A stretch of DNA of 45,673 bases from assembly GCA_019241525.1 (NCBI GenBank), contig JAFAWY010000118.1, forward strand, positions 64,047-109,719, given 5' to 3'. This DNA comes from Pseudonocardiales bacterium (GTDB lineage Bacteria > Actinomycetota > Actinomycetes > Mycobacteriales > Pseudonocardiaceae). The notes under the pieces are model-generated. The model made no database searches, was not told the DNA's origin, and saw only the letters and a program-made list of their open reading frames with translations. The first letter of the stretch is position 1. Each line of letters opens with the position of its first letter. Shown here piece after piece: positions 16,698 to 24,773 of the stretch. The position numbers were made by a program, and so were the translations under genes.

Positions 16698-17261
16698 TCA
16701 GCTGTCGAGGTAGCTGCTACTGGAATCCTTTGCGAGACTCTCCAGGCCGTAACGCGCCACCATCTCTGGGTCGTCCAGGCTGATTGTCCGCATGCCGTCC
16801 CGCGCAAGCCGCTCGTTGATCTTGTCAAGGTGGTTTCGAACGATCTCTTTCTCGGCATCCGTGGTCTTACCCCGATGCGGCTTACCAGCATGCTCCAACG
16901 TTGCATAGTCGAGCTTCTCGGCGGTCGGCACCGAGACTGCCCTGGCCTGCTTGCGCGGTGGGTAGGCGGGCTCCGCTCGGCGGATGACGTCAGCCATGTC
17001 CCTCTCGCCCGCAAGCTGGTTGAACGATTCAATCTCCATGGTCACAGCTTCCGGCGTCGATCCATCACCTTGATAAAGCTTGAGGCTGACAACGCTGAGA
17101 GCTCCCTTGCGGATAGGTTCAACCTCATCGCAAGAGACCTCGATCTCGACTGGCCCATCCGTCAGTGCAGGGTGCTGCTCGATAACTACACGGACCACGT
17201 CCTCGTCATGCTCGATAATATTGTTGGTCAAGTCCGAGAAACGGACCACACGCTGCCCCAT
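16698..17261 (-). CDS. Unrecognised protein, lower-GC gene
   Basis: A 187-residue soluble protein starting at ATG 17261 (MGQRVVRF), with AGAAGGGG about 12 bases upstream; an in-frame GTG at 17312 is less likely. The N-terminal ~75 residues look beta-rich (VVRVVIEQHP, PVEIEVSCDEVEPI, SVVSLKLYQ). The C-terminal part is charged and helical (TTDAEKEIVRNHLDKINERL). No family is recognised. The N-terminal strand pattern resembles small dimerisation folds, but that is only an impression. By eye the gene is markedly less GC-rich than its neighbours, suggesting later acquisition. Confidence 0.6.
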   Translation of the reverse strand: MGQRVVRFSDLTNNIIEHDEDVVRVVIEQHPALTDGPVEIEVSCDEVEPIRKGALSVVSLKLYQGDGSTPEAVTMEIESFNQLAGERDMADVIRRAEPAYPPRKQARAVSVPTAEKLDYATLEHAGKPHRGKTTDAEKEIVRNHLDKINERLARDGMRTISLDDPEMVARYGLESLAKDSSSSYLDS

Positions 17262-17454
17262 GCTATGCGCACCCCTTCTTAAGCGGAACCTGCCGGCCGG
17301 AAATGGTATCACCCTGCGCCCGCAGTGTTCTCAATAGGGTTGGAGCGCGTTTCTTACCAAATCCCACAAAACCCACGCGAGTCAATGAGCGTTTTTCCGC
17401 TTATCCCTGATAAGCGACTATCCGGCAGGTCGACAAAGTCACTGGTCGCCGGGT

Positions 17455-18132
17455 TCAGCTGGACCAGCCCGGGCGGACCAGGCCGCTTTCGTAGGCGAGC
17501 ACGACGAGCTGAGCCCGGTCCCGCGCACCGAGTTTGATCATGGCTCGGCTGACGTGGGTCTTGGCGGTGGCCGGGCTGACGAACAGCCGCTCGGCAATCT
17601 CGTCGTTGGACAGCCCGGCCGCGACATGGGTGACGATTTCCCGCTCACGCTCGGTCAGCGACCCCATCAGCGCCGCAAGCTTGCGGTCGGCCAGCGCCGG
17701 CTTGGCACGCACGGCGAATTCCTCGATCAGCGTGCGGGTCACCGCAGGCGCCAGCAGGGCATCCCCGCGGTGCACCACGCGGATGGCATGGATGAGGTCA
17801 GCTGGCTCGATGTCCTTGACCAGGAACCCGCTGGCGCCGAAACGCACGGCGTCAAAGACGTAGGAGTCGTCGGTGAAGGTGGTCAACACGATCACTCGCA
17901 CACCGGACAGTTGCGGGTCAGCGACGATGTCGCGGGTCGCGGCCAGCCCGTCATGGCCGGGCATCCGGATGTCCATCAAGACCACGTCCGGATGGGTCTC
18001 CCGGGCAAGCCGTACTGCGGCCGCCCCATCCTCGGCCTCGCCCACCACCTGCATGTCGGGCTGGGGCCGCAGCAGCGCCCGGAAGCCGGCGCGTACCAAC
18101 GCCTGGTCGTCGGCGAGCAGGACATCGATCAC
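17455..18132 (-). CDS. NarL/LuxR-family response regulator
   Basis: A 225-residue regulator. The receiver domain (1-120) has the acidic pocket (ADDQ ~7-10), phosphorylatable Asp in VLMDIRMPG (~54), Thr in VLTTF (~84) and Lys in LVKD (~105). The C-terminal LuxR helix-turn-helix is LTEREREIVTHVAAGLSNDE then SPATAKTHVSRAM. The start GTG 18132 overlaps the kinase stop as GTGA, so the two are co-translated. Target genes are unknown; the divergent DUF1707/DUF2269-like pair is a candidate. Confidence 0.95.
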   Translation of the reverse strand: MIDVLLADDQALVRAGFRALLRPQPDMQVVGEAEDGAAAVRLARETHPDVVLMDIRMPGHDGLAATRDIVADPQLSGVRVIVLTTFTDDSYVFDAVRFGASGFLVKDIEPADLIHAIRVVHRGDALLAPAVTRTLIEEFAVRAKPALADRKLAALMGSLTEREREIVTHVAAGLSNDEIAERLFVSPATAKTHVSRAMIKLGARDRAQLVVLAYESGLVRPGWSS

Positions 18133-19370
18133 CGGTCAGGCACCTCCGCCGGGGCCGCGATGCGATGGGTGGGGAGGAAGGCACGGACGCCGAACCCGCC
18201 TTCAGGACGAGGACCAGCTGTGATCGTTCCGCCGAGCGCCTGGGCACGCTCACGCATCCCCGGCAAGCCGTTGCCACCGCCCGCCTCACCGGCAATCCGA
18301 CCACCGCCGGCCTCGCCGGCAATCCGACCACCGCCGGCGCCTGGCGATCCCGCGCCCCGCCCGTCGTCGTCCACCTGCACGGTCAGGCCGTGCTCGGCAT
18401 AGCACAGGACCACGCGGGCTCGAGCCGGGCCGGCGTGCTTGCGCGTGTTGGTCAACGCCTCCTGCACGATCCGGTAGGCGGCCAGGTCGACGCTGGCGGG
18501 CAGATCCCGCCGGGACCCACGGATCTCGACGGTGACCGGCAAGCCGGCGGCCCTGGTCTCGGCGACGAGAGAGTCCAGCCGGGCAAGCCCGGGCACCGGT
18601 TGGTGCGGGGGATGCTCGTCGACGCCGCGCAACACCCCCAGGGTCGCCCGCATCTCGTGCAGCAACTCGCGGCTGGATTGCTTGATGGCGGCCAGCGCCG
18701 TGCGTGCTTGTTCTGGATCGTCGTCCATCAAATACAGCGCCACCCCGGCTTGCACGTTGATCAGCGAGATGTGGTGGCCCAGCACGTCGTGCAGTTCCTG
18801 GGCAATCCGCAGCCGTTCCTCGCTGCCCCGGCGGCGCTCGGTCTCCTCCCGCGCAGCCCGTGCTTGTGCCAGGCGTTCGCGGCGGGCCCGCCACCCCTCC
18901 GACGCGGCGATCACCGCCACGAGCCAGGCCAGAGCTCCGGCTGCTCCAGTCAAGGGCAAGGGCTGACCCGGACGCGCCGCGATGTGGATCAACAAGATGA
19001 CGGCGAAGCAGGTGCCCGCGATCGAGTACGCTGCAAGGCGGTGACCAGCCGTGATGGCGAAGCAGAGGGCCAGGACGGGCGCGAGGAAAACCGGCCCGAA
19101 GGGGTAGCCGGCACCCAGGTAGGCCGCAAGGGCAGCGGCTGCCACAGCGAAGCCGGCGACCGGCTGGATCCGCCGTACCCCCAGCGCGGCGGGTCCAACC
19201 AGCAGCAGGGCATACCCCAGGACATCCAGCGGCCGGGCGAGAAGCTGCCCTCGGCTGGCGAATGTGGTGCCGACCACGGTGAACAGGCCAAGCGCCAGCG
19301 GTAGCGCCAGCGGTAGCGCCATCGTCAGCAGCACACCGGCCCACGACGCCGGCCGCTGCGATGGATCCAC
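18129..19370 (-). CDS. DesK/NarX-like sensor histidine kinase
   Basis: A ~413-residue membrane kinase. The N-terminus has about five hydrophobic helices and no large extracellular domain. It is followed by a coiled, basic linker (EGWRARRERLAQARAAREET), the HisKA_3 phosphoacceptor box RIAQELHDVLGHHIS, and a HATPase with N-box AYRIVQEALTNTRKHAG, D-box VDDDGRG and G-box GNGLPGM. Between the D and G boxes the ATP-lid is enlarged by a duplicated GGRIAGEAG unit. The start is uncertain: GTG 19370 is used; ATG 19322 is possible. It forms an operon with the response regulator and is divergent from the DUF1707 gene. Confidence 0.92.
   Translation of the reverse strand: MDPSQRPASWAGVLLTMALPLALPLALGLFTVVGTTFASRGQLLARPLDVLGYALLLVGPAALGVRRIQPVAGFAVAAAALAAYLGAGYPFGPVFLAPVLALCFAITAGHRLAAYSIAGTCFAVILLIHIAARPGQPLPLTGAAGALAWLVAVIAASEGWRARRERLAQARAAREETERRRGSEERLRIAQELHDVLGHHISLINVQAGVALYLMDDDPEQARTALAAIKQSSRELLHEMRATLGVLRGVDEHPPHQPVPGLARLDSLVAETRAAGLPVTVEIRGSRRDLPASVDLAAYRIVQEALTNTRKHAGPARARVVLCYAEHGLTVQVDDDGRGAGSPGAGGGRIAGEAGGGRIAGEAGGGNGLPGMRERAQALGGTITAGPRPEGGFGVRAFLPTHRIAAPAEVPDR
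18275..18340. repeat. 27-base tandem repeat in the kinase ATP-lid
   Basis: About two and a half copies of a 27-base unit containing GGCAATCCGACCACCGCC. On the minus strand it encodes the repeated nonapeptide GGRIAGEAG next to the G-box of the histidine kinase. Length changes in multiples of 27 would keep the frame. Confidence 0.8.
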
Positions 19371-19538
19371 GGGTAAAACGGTAGACCGCCTCGCCAGTGC
19401 TGAACGTCGCCTGCAGGGAGGCTGCGGCGGTACCGCGGTAGTGGTAGGCGCACTCGGTCCGCTACTCCGGCCGTGGCAGGTGAACAGCCGACCCGAGCCC
19501 GACGCGTGGTGCGGCCGCATCGAGTCACTCTCGTGCAC

Positions 19539-19958
19539 ATGACCAGTACGTCTGTTTCCACCGCCAGCGGCAAGCTTCGCGTCTCGGACGCCGAACGTGA
19601 AAGCGTCGCCGCCCGCCTGCGCGATGCAGCTGCTGAAGGCCGGTTGACCCTCGCGGAGGCCGACGAACGTCAAGCTCTGGCCTATGCCGCCCGAGTTCGC
19701 GATGACCTCACCCCGCTCACCGCAGACCTCCCCCCGCCGTCGCATCCGGCCCCGGGCCATGACCGACCATTGAGCGGGCGGGCACGGCGACGGCTGGGCA
19801 TGCACGCCGTGCTGGTAGTCGTGCTCGCGGCGCTCCTGGTGACGGGCTGGGTGCTCAGCGCCGCACCCTGGTTCTGGCCGGTATGGCCGCTGTTCTGGCT
19901 TGCCCTGAGCCTGGTTGTGCACTACCGCAGAGCCGAGCGTGATTGGCGGCAGGTCTGA
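19539..19958 (+). CDS. DUF1707 domain membrane protein
   Basis: A 139-residue protein. Residues ~10-55 are a DUF1707 domain (LRVSDAERESVAARLRDAAA, GRLTLAEADERQALAYAAR), followed by a Pro-rich linker and two hydrophobic helices (~88-105 and 108-128) with the WP..WLALSL..HY pattern of a 2TM module. The family is actinobacterial and its function is unknown; several members sit beside signalling genes. The start is ATG 19539; a GTG at 19533 is possible. It overlaps the next gene by one base (TGATG). Confidence 0.85.
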   Translation: MTSTSVSTASGKLRVSDAERESVAARLRDAAAEGRLTLAEADERQALAYAARVRDDLTPLTADLPPPSHPAPGHDRPLSGRARRRLGMHAVLVVVLAALLVTGWVLSAAPWFWPVWPLFWLALSLVVHYRRAERDWRQV

Positions 19959-20485
19959 TGGCAGCTCTCACTCCCCGGCTTGCGACCCGGCCGCGCGCGA
20001 TCGTCCGCGCGGTCCACGTCCTGGTCTCGATTGGCTGGTTCGGGCTCGTCGTCGTGATGCTCGTGCTGTCTGCTGCCGCGATGACCACAGACGGCGGCAC
20101 GAGCCCGCGCTTTCCGTACCAGTTGATGGACCAGATCGCCAGCCCGGTGATCCCGATCGTCGCGGTGGCCACCCTGGTGACCGGTGTCGGCCTGTCGGTC
20201 GCCACGCCGTGGGGGCTGTTGCGGCACTGGTGGATCGTCGTCAAGCTGGTCATCACGCTGGCGGTGATCGTGACGGGTGCTGCGCTGACCGGGAATTGGA
20301 TCCAGCAGGCCGGCGCCGCCCCCACCACACCTGCCCGGTGGCTGCTGGTAGGCGGGGCCATCGTGCACCTGTTGATGCTCGCCAGTGCAATGATCATCTC
20401 AGTCGACAAGCCGTGGGGAAGGATCAGCCGCAGCAGTAAGCCACGGCTCCGCCCGCTCGCCCGTTATGGAGAGGTATCGGGCTGA
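19958..20485 (+). CDS. DUF2269-like integral membrane protein
   Basis: A 175-residue protein with four hydrophobic helices: RAIVRAVHVLVSIGWFGLVV (~12-31), then about residues 65-85, 95-115 and 128-150. The His/Trp content of the first helix and the WWIVVKLVITLAV segment fit DUF2269-like membrane proteins. The start ATG 19958 overlaps the stop of the DUF1707 gene, so the two form an operon. Function unknown. Confidence 0.75.
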   Translation: MAALTPRLATRPRAIVRAVHVLVSIGWFGLVVVMLVLSAAAMTTDGGTSPRFPYQLMDQIASPVIPIVAVATLVTGVGLSVATPWGLLRHWWIVVKLVITLAVIVTGAALTGNWIQQAGAAPTTPARWLLVGGAIVHLLMLASAMIISVDKPWGRISRSSKPRLRPLARYGEVSG

Positions 20486-20488
20486 ACA

Positions 20489-20528
20489 GCCCTCAACTCC
20501 GATATGTCTCCATATCGGAGTTGAGGGC
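20489..20528. terminator. Perfect 18-bp palindrome between convergent genes (family B)
   Basis: GCCCTCAACTCCGATATG (20489-20506) and its exact reverse complement (20511-20528) flank a TCTC loop. It lies between the stop codons of the DUF2269-like gene (20485) and the MFS gene (20536) and probably stops transcription from both sides. It carries the ATATGTCTCC core shared with other palindromes here. Confidence 0.88.
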
Positions 20529-20535
20529 CAGACGG

Positions 20536-22200
20536 CTAGCGGATGGTGGCGCGAGGCGGTGCAGGGGCGGGGTGGTGTCCGCCAGCTGTGACAAGCCACT
20601 GGTCACGGCCGCCGTCGTAGCGGTGGGCAGGCTTGCGGCGTGGTGCACTGCCCTGTGCCTGGTGCGGGATCAGGTCGTCGCCTGACGGCTGTGGTTGTCC
20701 GGGCAAGCCGCGCAGCGGCACCTCATGGATCAGCCATGCGGCGCCTACCGCCAGCAGGGCAATCAGCGCCCCCCACCGGAACACCAGATCGATGCCGGTG
20801 GTGACGGCGTGCTGGTAGCTGTCCCGCACCGCGGCAGGTAGCCCGCCGAGCATCGCCGGGGTCAGCCGCCCACCACCGGCACCGGACAGACTTGCAGGCA
20901 GCTGCTGGGCGAACAGGGTGCCGAACAGGGACACGCCCAGCGAGCCGCCAATGGTGCGGAACAGGGTGGCGGCACCGGTTGCGGCGCCGAGATCGGGTTG
21001 CCCGACGCTGTTTTGAACCACAAGCATGGTGGTCTGCATCAGCATCCCCATGCCCACGCCCAGCACCACCATCCACAGCGCGGTGGTCGCCTGGCTGGTG
21101 GTTACCTCCATGGTTCCCAGCAGGCCGAGGCCGGCGGCCATCAGCAGCGACCCGGCCAGCAGCAGGCCGCGGTAACGCCCGGTGCGGGAGACCAGTTGAC
21201 CGCCGAGCAACGAGGTCACCAGCATGCCGCCCATCAGCGGCAACAGCAGCAGACCACTGCTGGTCGCCGAAGCGCCCTGCACCATCTGCTGGAACTGCGG
21301 CAGGAACGTCACCGCTCCGAACATCGCCAGCCCGGTGAAGAAGGTCAGTACGACGGCGGAGGTGAAGTTGCGGCTGGTGAACAGGCGCAGCGGCAGGATC
21401 GGCTCGTCAACGCGGCGCTCGACGGAGACGAAGGCACCTAAGGCGAGCACGCTCAGCGCCGCCAGGCTGAGGATGGGCGCCGACACCCACGGGTATTCGA
21501 TGCCGCCCCAGCTGGCCAGCAGGGTCAGCGCCGCGACCCCGACGGCGAGCAGGCCCGCGCCCGACCAGTCGACCGAAGCCTGGCCCTGGCGGCCTGGCAG
21601 GTGCATCGTCACCGCGGTCACCAGCAGCGCCAGCACGCCCAGCGGCAGGTTGATGTAGAAGGCCCAGCGCCAGCTCAAGTGATCGGTGAGCAGGCCGCCG
21701 AGCAGGGGGCCGCCGATGAACGCCAGCGGCATCACCGCGGCCATCAATCCCTGGTAGCGGCCACGCTCCCGCAAGGGGACCAGGTCACCGATGATCGCCA
21801 TCGCACCCACCAGCAGGCCGCCGGCACCCAAGCCCTGAATCCCGCGGAAGGCGATCAGCTGGCCCATCGCCTGGGACAGGCCGGCCAGCGACGAACCGAC
21901 CAGGAAGACCGCGATCGAGGCCATGAACACGCCCTTGCGGCCGTACAGGTCACCCAGCTTGGCCCACACCGGGGTGGACACCGCGGTAGCCAGCGCGTAC
22001 CCGGTGACCACCCAGGACAGGTGGGCCAGCCCACCGAGCTCGCCGACTATCGTGGGCATCGCGGTGCCGACGATCAGGTTGTCCAGCATGGCCAGCAAGA
22101 TCGCAATCATCAACCCGCTCATCGCGGTGTAAATCTCCCGCTTGCTGCGGGGTTGCTCGGGCGGCGCCGCCATCTCCGCGGGTCGCGTCATGGTCGTCAT
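20536..22200 (-). CDS. DHA2-family MFS multidrug exporter (EmrB/QacA type)
   Basis: A 554-residue, 14-helix transporter. Seen are the first-helix motif LAMLDNLIVGTAMPTIVGEL, motif A (KLGDLYGRKGVF, ~80-92), RGIQGLGAGGLL (motif B Arg), and motif C-like GGPLLGGLLTDHLSWRWAFY. It would export drugs or lipophilic compounds in exchange for protons. The ~45-residue tail after the last helix is hydrophilic and basic. The start ATG 22200 has AGGAG upstream. It is divergent from a TetR gene, with a perfect 20-bp operator covering both promoters, so TetR repression is very likely. Confidence 0.95.
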   Translation of the reverse strand: MTTMTRPAEMAAPPEQPRSKREIYTAMSGLMIAILLAMLDNLIVGTAMPTIVGELGGLAHLSWVVTGYALATAVSTPVWAKLGDLYGRKGVFMASIAVFLVGSSLAGLSQAMGQLIAFRGIQGLGAGGLLVGAMAIIGDLVPLRERGRYQGLMAAVMPLAFIGGPLLGGLLTDHLSWRWAFYINLPLGVLALLVTAVTMHLPGRQGQASVDWSGAGLLAVGVAALTLLASWGGIEYPWVSAPILSLAALSVLALGAFVSVERRVDEPILPLRLFTSRNFTSAVVLTFFTGLAMFGAVTFLPQFQQMVQGASATSSGLLLLPLMGGMLVTSLLGGQLVSRTGRYRGLLLAGSLLMAAGLGLLGTMEVTTSQATTALWMVVLGVGMGMLMQTTMLVVQNSVGQPDLGAATGAATLFRTIGGSLGVSLFGTLFAQQLPASLSGAGGGRLTPAMLGGLPAAVRDSYQHAVTTGIDLVFRWGALIALLAVGAAWLIHEVPLRGLPGQPQPSGDDLIPHQAQGSAPRRKPAHRYDGGRDQWLVTAGGHHPAPAPPRATIR

Positions 22201-22232
22201 CGATCTTCTCCTATCGTTCCCCCAACGACTTA

Positions 22233-22285
22233 CTTACTTGTCGCCCGGCTAGTTAATAATGTTAGCTAGCCGGGCGACAAGTAAG
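22233..22285. promoter_or_regulatory. TetR operator with two overlapping divergent promoters
   Basis: The arms CTTACTTGTCGCCCGGCTAG (22233-22252) and its exact complement (22266-22285) flank a 13-base AT-rich spacer. Plus strand: TTACTT (22234-22239), 17 bases, TAATGT (22257-22262). Minus strand: the symmetrical TTACTT, 17 bases, CATTAT. One bound repressor would cover both promoters. Confidence 0.9.
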
Positions 22286-22302
22286 GTGGCAAGGAGGAAG
22301 CG

Positions 22303-22872
22303 ATGGGGGAACAAGTGGACGAACGACGGACAGACACCCGGGAGCAGATCCGCAGGCTCGCGCTGGAGCTCTTCGCTGAGCACGGCTACGACGGCACCTC
22401 ATTACGCGAGATTGCCGACCGCCTGGGCATCACCAAGGCCGCGGTGTACTACCACTTCAAGACCAAAGAAGAGATCCTGGTCAGCATCGTCGACGACTTC
22501 TTCACCGAGGTCGACAAGCTCATCAGCTGGGCGCAGCAGCAACCGGCCACCGCAGCCACTCACGAGCAGGTCGTCCGCCGTTACCACGAACTGCTCAGCG
22601 ACCGCGCCACTGAATGGGCCCGGTTCTTGCAGGAGGCCCAGACTGCACTGCGCGACGTTGCCGCCGGTGAGCAGCTGCGCGCCAGGTTCAACCGGCTCGC
22701 TGACCTGCTGGTCGACCCAGGTGCCCCGATCGCTGCCCGGCTGCGCGCCCGCCTGGCCTTCGTCTCCCTGCATATGGGTGCCCATCACTTCGGCACCGGG
22801 AACGAGGAAGCCCGCGAGGCGGCGCTACAAATCGCCTTAGATCTGATCACCCACGCCCCCGTCCACGGCTGA
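22303..22872 (+). CDS. TetR-family repressor of the divergent exporter
   Basis: A 189-residue TetR protein with a well-conserved helix-turn-helix: RRLALELFAEHGYDGTSLRE then ADRLGITKAAVYYHFKTKEE, residues ~16-60. The remaining helices form the ligand pocket, including the His-rich LHMGAHHFGTG (~158-168). The start ATG 22303 is preceded by AAGGAGG. It is transcribed from the shared operator region and so should be autoregulated. The ligand is presumably a substrate of the exporter. Confidence 0.95.
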   Translation: MGEQVDERRTDTREQIRRLALELFAEHGYDGTSLREIADRLGITKAAVYYHFKTKEEILVSIVDDFFTEVDKLISWAQQQPATAATHEQVVRRYHELLSDRATEWARFLQEAQTALRDVAAGEQLRARFNRLADLLVDPGAPIAARLRARLAFVSLHMGAHHFGTGNEEAREAALQIALDLITHAPVHG

Positions 22873-22878
22873 CATGGA

Positions 22879-23850
22879 CTAGCGGAGGGGGCCCAAGGTG
22901 TCTGGTTCGCCGAAGGCGACGACCAGGTCGCCGGCCTTGACCACAGTGTCCCGGCTCGGGTTCGGCACCAGCTCCCCGGCCGCCCGGCGGATCAGCAGCG
23001 CGGTCGCCGACCCGCACACCTGAGCCACCGTCTGACCCACCAACATCGAGTTCTCGGAGATGAGCAACTCCTCAATCCGCACCGCCCCTGAGCCGCTGCG
23101 TGCAAGGTCGAAAAAATCGACCACCTCGGGTCGCAGGGCGATCAACGCCATCCGGCGGCCGCTGGTGACATACGGCGAGACGACCCGATTCGCTCCGGCC
23201 CGGTACAGCCGGTCGGCCGCGGTGTCCTCCGATGCCCGGGCCACGATGCTGATGTTCGGGTTGAGCGACCGCGCCACCAGGGTGATGTAGACGTTTTCGG
23301 CATCGGAGTCCACCGCACACACCAGCCCGCGCGCACGGTGGATTCCCGCGGTGCGCAGCAACGCTTCCGATGAAGAGTTGCCGATCAGGTACAGCACGCC
23401 GTCGCGCCTGAGATCCTCTTCGAGCTCAGCTTTCACCTCGATGACCACAAAGGGCACACCATCGGCTTCGAACTCACGAGCCGCCGCCCGGCCGACTCGC
23501 CCGTAGGCGCAGATGATGTGGTGGTCGCGCAGCTCGGAGATCCGCCGTTGCATCGACCACCTCCTCGACTTGTGGATGAGTTTCCCATCGATCAGCGCGC
23601 CAGCCAGTACCCCGAGCATGGCCACGAAAACAGTCACCCCGAACAGCGACAAGCTGACTGTGAAGATCTTCGCCCCATCCGACAGGGCTACCGGTGTGGC
23701 AAACCCCTCCGTGGTCAGTGCCGACAGGGTGAGATAGACGGCGTCCACCATGCTGAAGCCGAACAGCTTGTAGCCGATCAGGCCGTAACCGAGCAGGATG
23801 ATCCCGCTAGCCAGCAGCCACGTCCGGCCGGTGCTGCGGCCCACCCTCAT
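22879..23850 (-). CDS. 2TM channel with RCK (TrkA-N/TrkA-C) domains and an altered selectivity filter
   Basis: A 323-residue protein laid out like MthK-type K+ channels: two helices (~13-32 and 60-85) with a pore loop between, then an RCK domain with Rossmann motif IICAYGRVGRAA (~112-123) and conserved acidic residue (FVVIEVK), and a C-terminal TrkA-C domain (~245-320). The pore loop reads TLSALTTEGFATP where typical channels have TVGYGD: Val is replaced by Glu, Tyr by Phe and the second Gly by Ala. K+ selectivity is therefore doubtful. It is convergent with the TetR gene and upstream neighbours are unrelated. The start is ATG 23850. Confidence 0.87.
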   Translation of the reverse strand: MRVGRSTGRTWLLASGIILLGYGLIGYKLFGFSMVDAVYLTLSALTTEGFATPVALSDGAKIFTVSLSLFGVTVFVAMLGVLAGALIDGKLIHKSRRWSMQRRISELRDHHIICAYGRVGRAAAREFEADGVPFVVIEVKAELEEDLRRDGVLYLIGNSSSEALLRTAGIHRARGLVCAVDSDAENVYITLVARSLNPNISIVARASEDTAADRLYRAGANRVVSPYVTSGRRMALIALRPEVVDFFDLARSGSGAVRIEELLISENSMLVGQTVAQVCGSATALLIRRAAGELVPNPSRDTVVKAGDLVVAFGEPDTLGPLR

Positions 23851-23862
23851 GGCTCTGGCCGC

Positions 23863-24666
23863 TCAGAGGGCGGTGAATGTTGCGGCGGCCTGCTGGCGGC
23901 CTTCGATGGCAAGCTCCAGGAATCCGTAGGTGCCGGCCTGTTGCAGTTCCTGGCCGGCTCGGATGAGCGCAGCCAGAGCCACCTGGCTGAACGCTCCCCC
24001 CACCGAGATGCGGGCTACCCCGAGCTCCGCCAGTTCGGCCACGGGGGGGAGACCAGGGACAGTGAGCACGTTGACGGGCCGGTCTACCGAAGCGATCACG
24101 CTGCGGATGTCGCTGGCGGTGTGCAGACCGGGTGCGTACAAGACATCTGCCCCCGCCTCCTGGTATGCCTGCAGCCGCTTGATCGTGTCGGCCAGATCGG
24201 GATTGCCACGGATGTGGTTTTCGGCCCGAGCGGTGAGCACCAGCTTGGAACTGGACGCGCTGGCCGCGGCGGCCACCCGCTCAGCAGCCAAGGTGAGGTC
24301 GTAGATCGACTCACCGGAGAAATCCTCGATCGAGCACCCTGCCAGCCCGACCCCGATGGCCTCGGTAACGGTAGCGGCCACCGTGTCGGGATCGTCGGCG
24401 AAGCCGTTCTCCAGGTCCGCGGACACCGGGATGTCCACCGCCGCCACGATAGAAGCGGCATGCGCAAGCGCCTCGTCTCGACTGATGCCGCCGTCGAGCC
24501 GGCCCAGGGTCGCGGCGTAGCCGCTGCTGGTCGTCGCCAACGCGGCAAAACCCAGCGAGGCGAGCAGCTTGGCCGTGCCTGCATCCCAGGGGTTGGGCAT
24601 CAGCAACGGCCGGCCGGGCACGTGCAGTGTCCGGAAGGTAGCCACCTTGTCCGCAGCGATGGTCAT
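23863..24666 (-). CDS. Isocitrate lyase / PEP mutase family enzyme
   Basis: A ~267-residue TIM-barrel protein of the carboxyphosphonoenolpyruvate/PEP mutase-like group. Visible are PNPWDAGTAKLLASLGF (~25-41), TTSSGYAATLG (~46-56), the metal-site strand VSADLENGFADDP (~83-95), GCSIED (~112-117), and LTARAENH (~144-151). Members cleave or rearrange C-C or C-P bonds next to carboxylates, often on 2-methylisocitrate or oxaloacetate-like substrates; which one applies is not clear. The usual KKCGH lyase motif is absent, arguing against true isocitrate lyase. ATG 24666 is preferred to GTG 24675. Confidence 0.87.
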   Translation of the reverse strand: MTIAADKVATFRTLHVPGRPLLMPNPWDAGTAKLLASLGFAALATTSSGYAATLGRLDGGISRDEALAHAASIVAAVDIPVSADLENGFADDPDTVAATVTEAIGVGLAGCSIEDFSGESIYDLTLAAERVAAAASASSSKLVLTARAENHIRGNPDLADTIKRLQAYQEAGADVLYAPGLHTASDIRSVIASVDRPVNVLTVPGLPPVAELAELGVARISVGGAFSQVALAALIRAGQELQQAGTYGFLELAIEGRQQAAATFTAL

Positions 24667-24773
24667 CGTGCCCACGGTAAGCGCACCGCCTTACGCTGGG
24701 AAGACGGGGAAAGACACGGTATGGGCACAGGGTGGCGGGTCAGCGCTGACAGGTGCGCTGAACAATCACGACC

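Noticed and set aside
17398-17416. 8-bp hairpin CGCTTATC/GATAAGCG as terminator of the two-component operon
   Set aside because: No T-run follows on the minus strand; the stem is short and its role cannot be supported.
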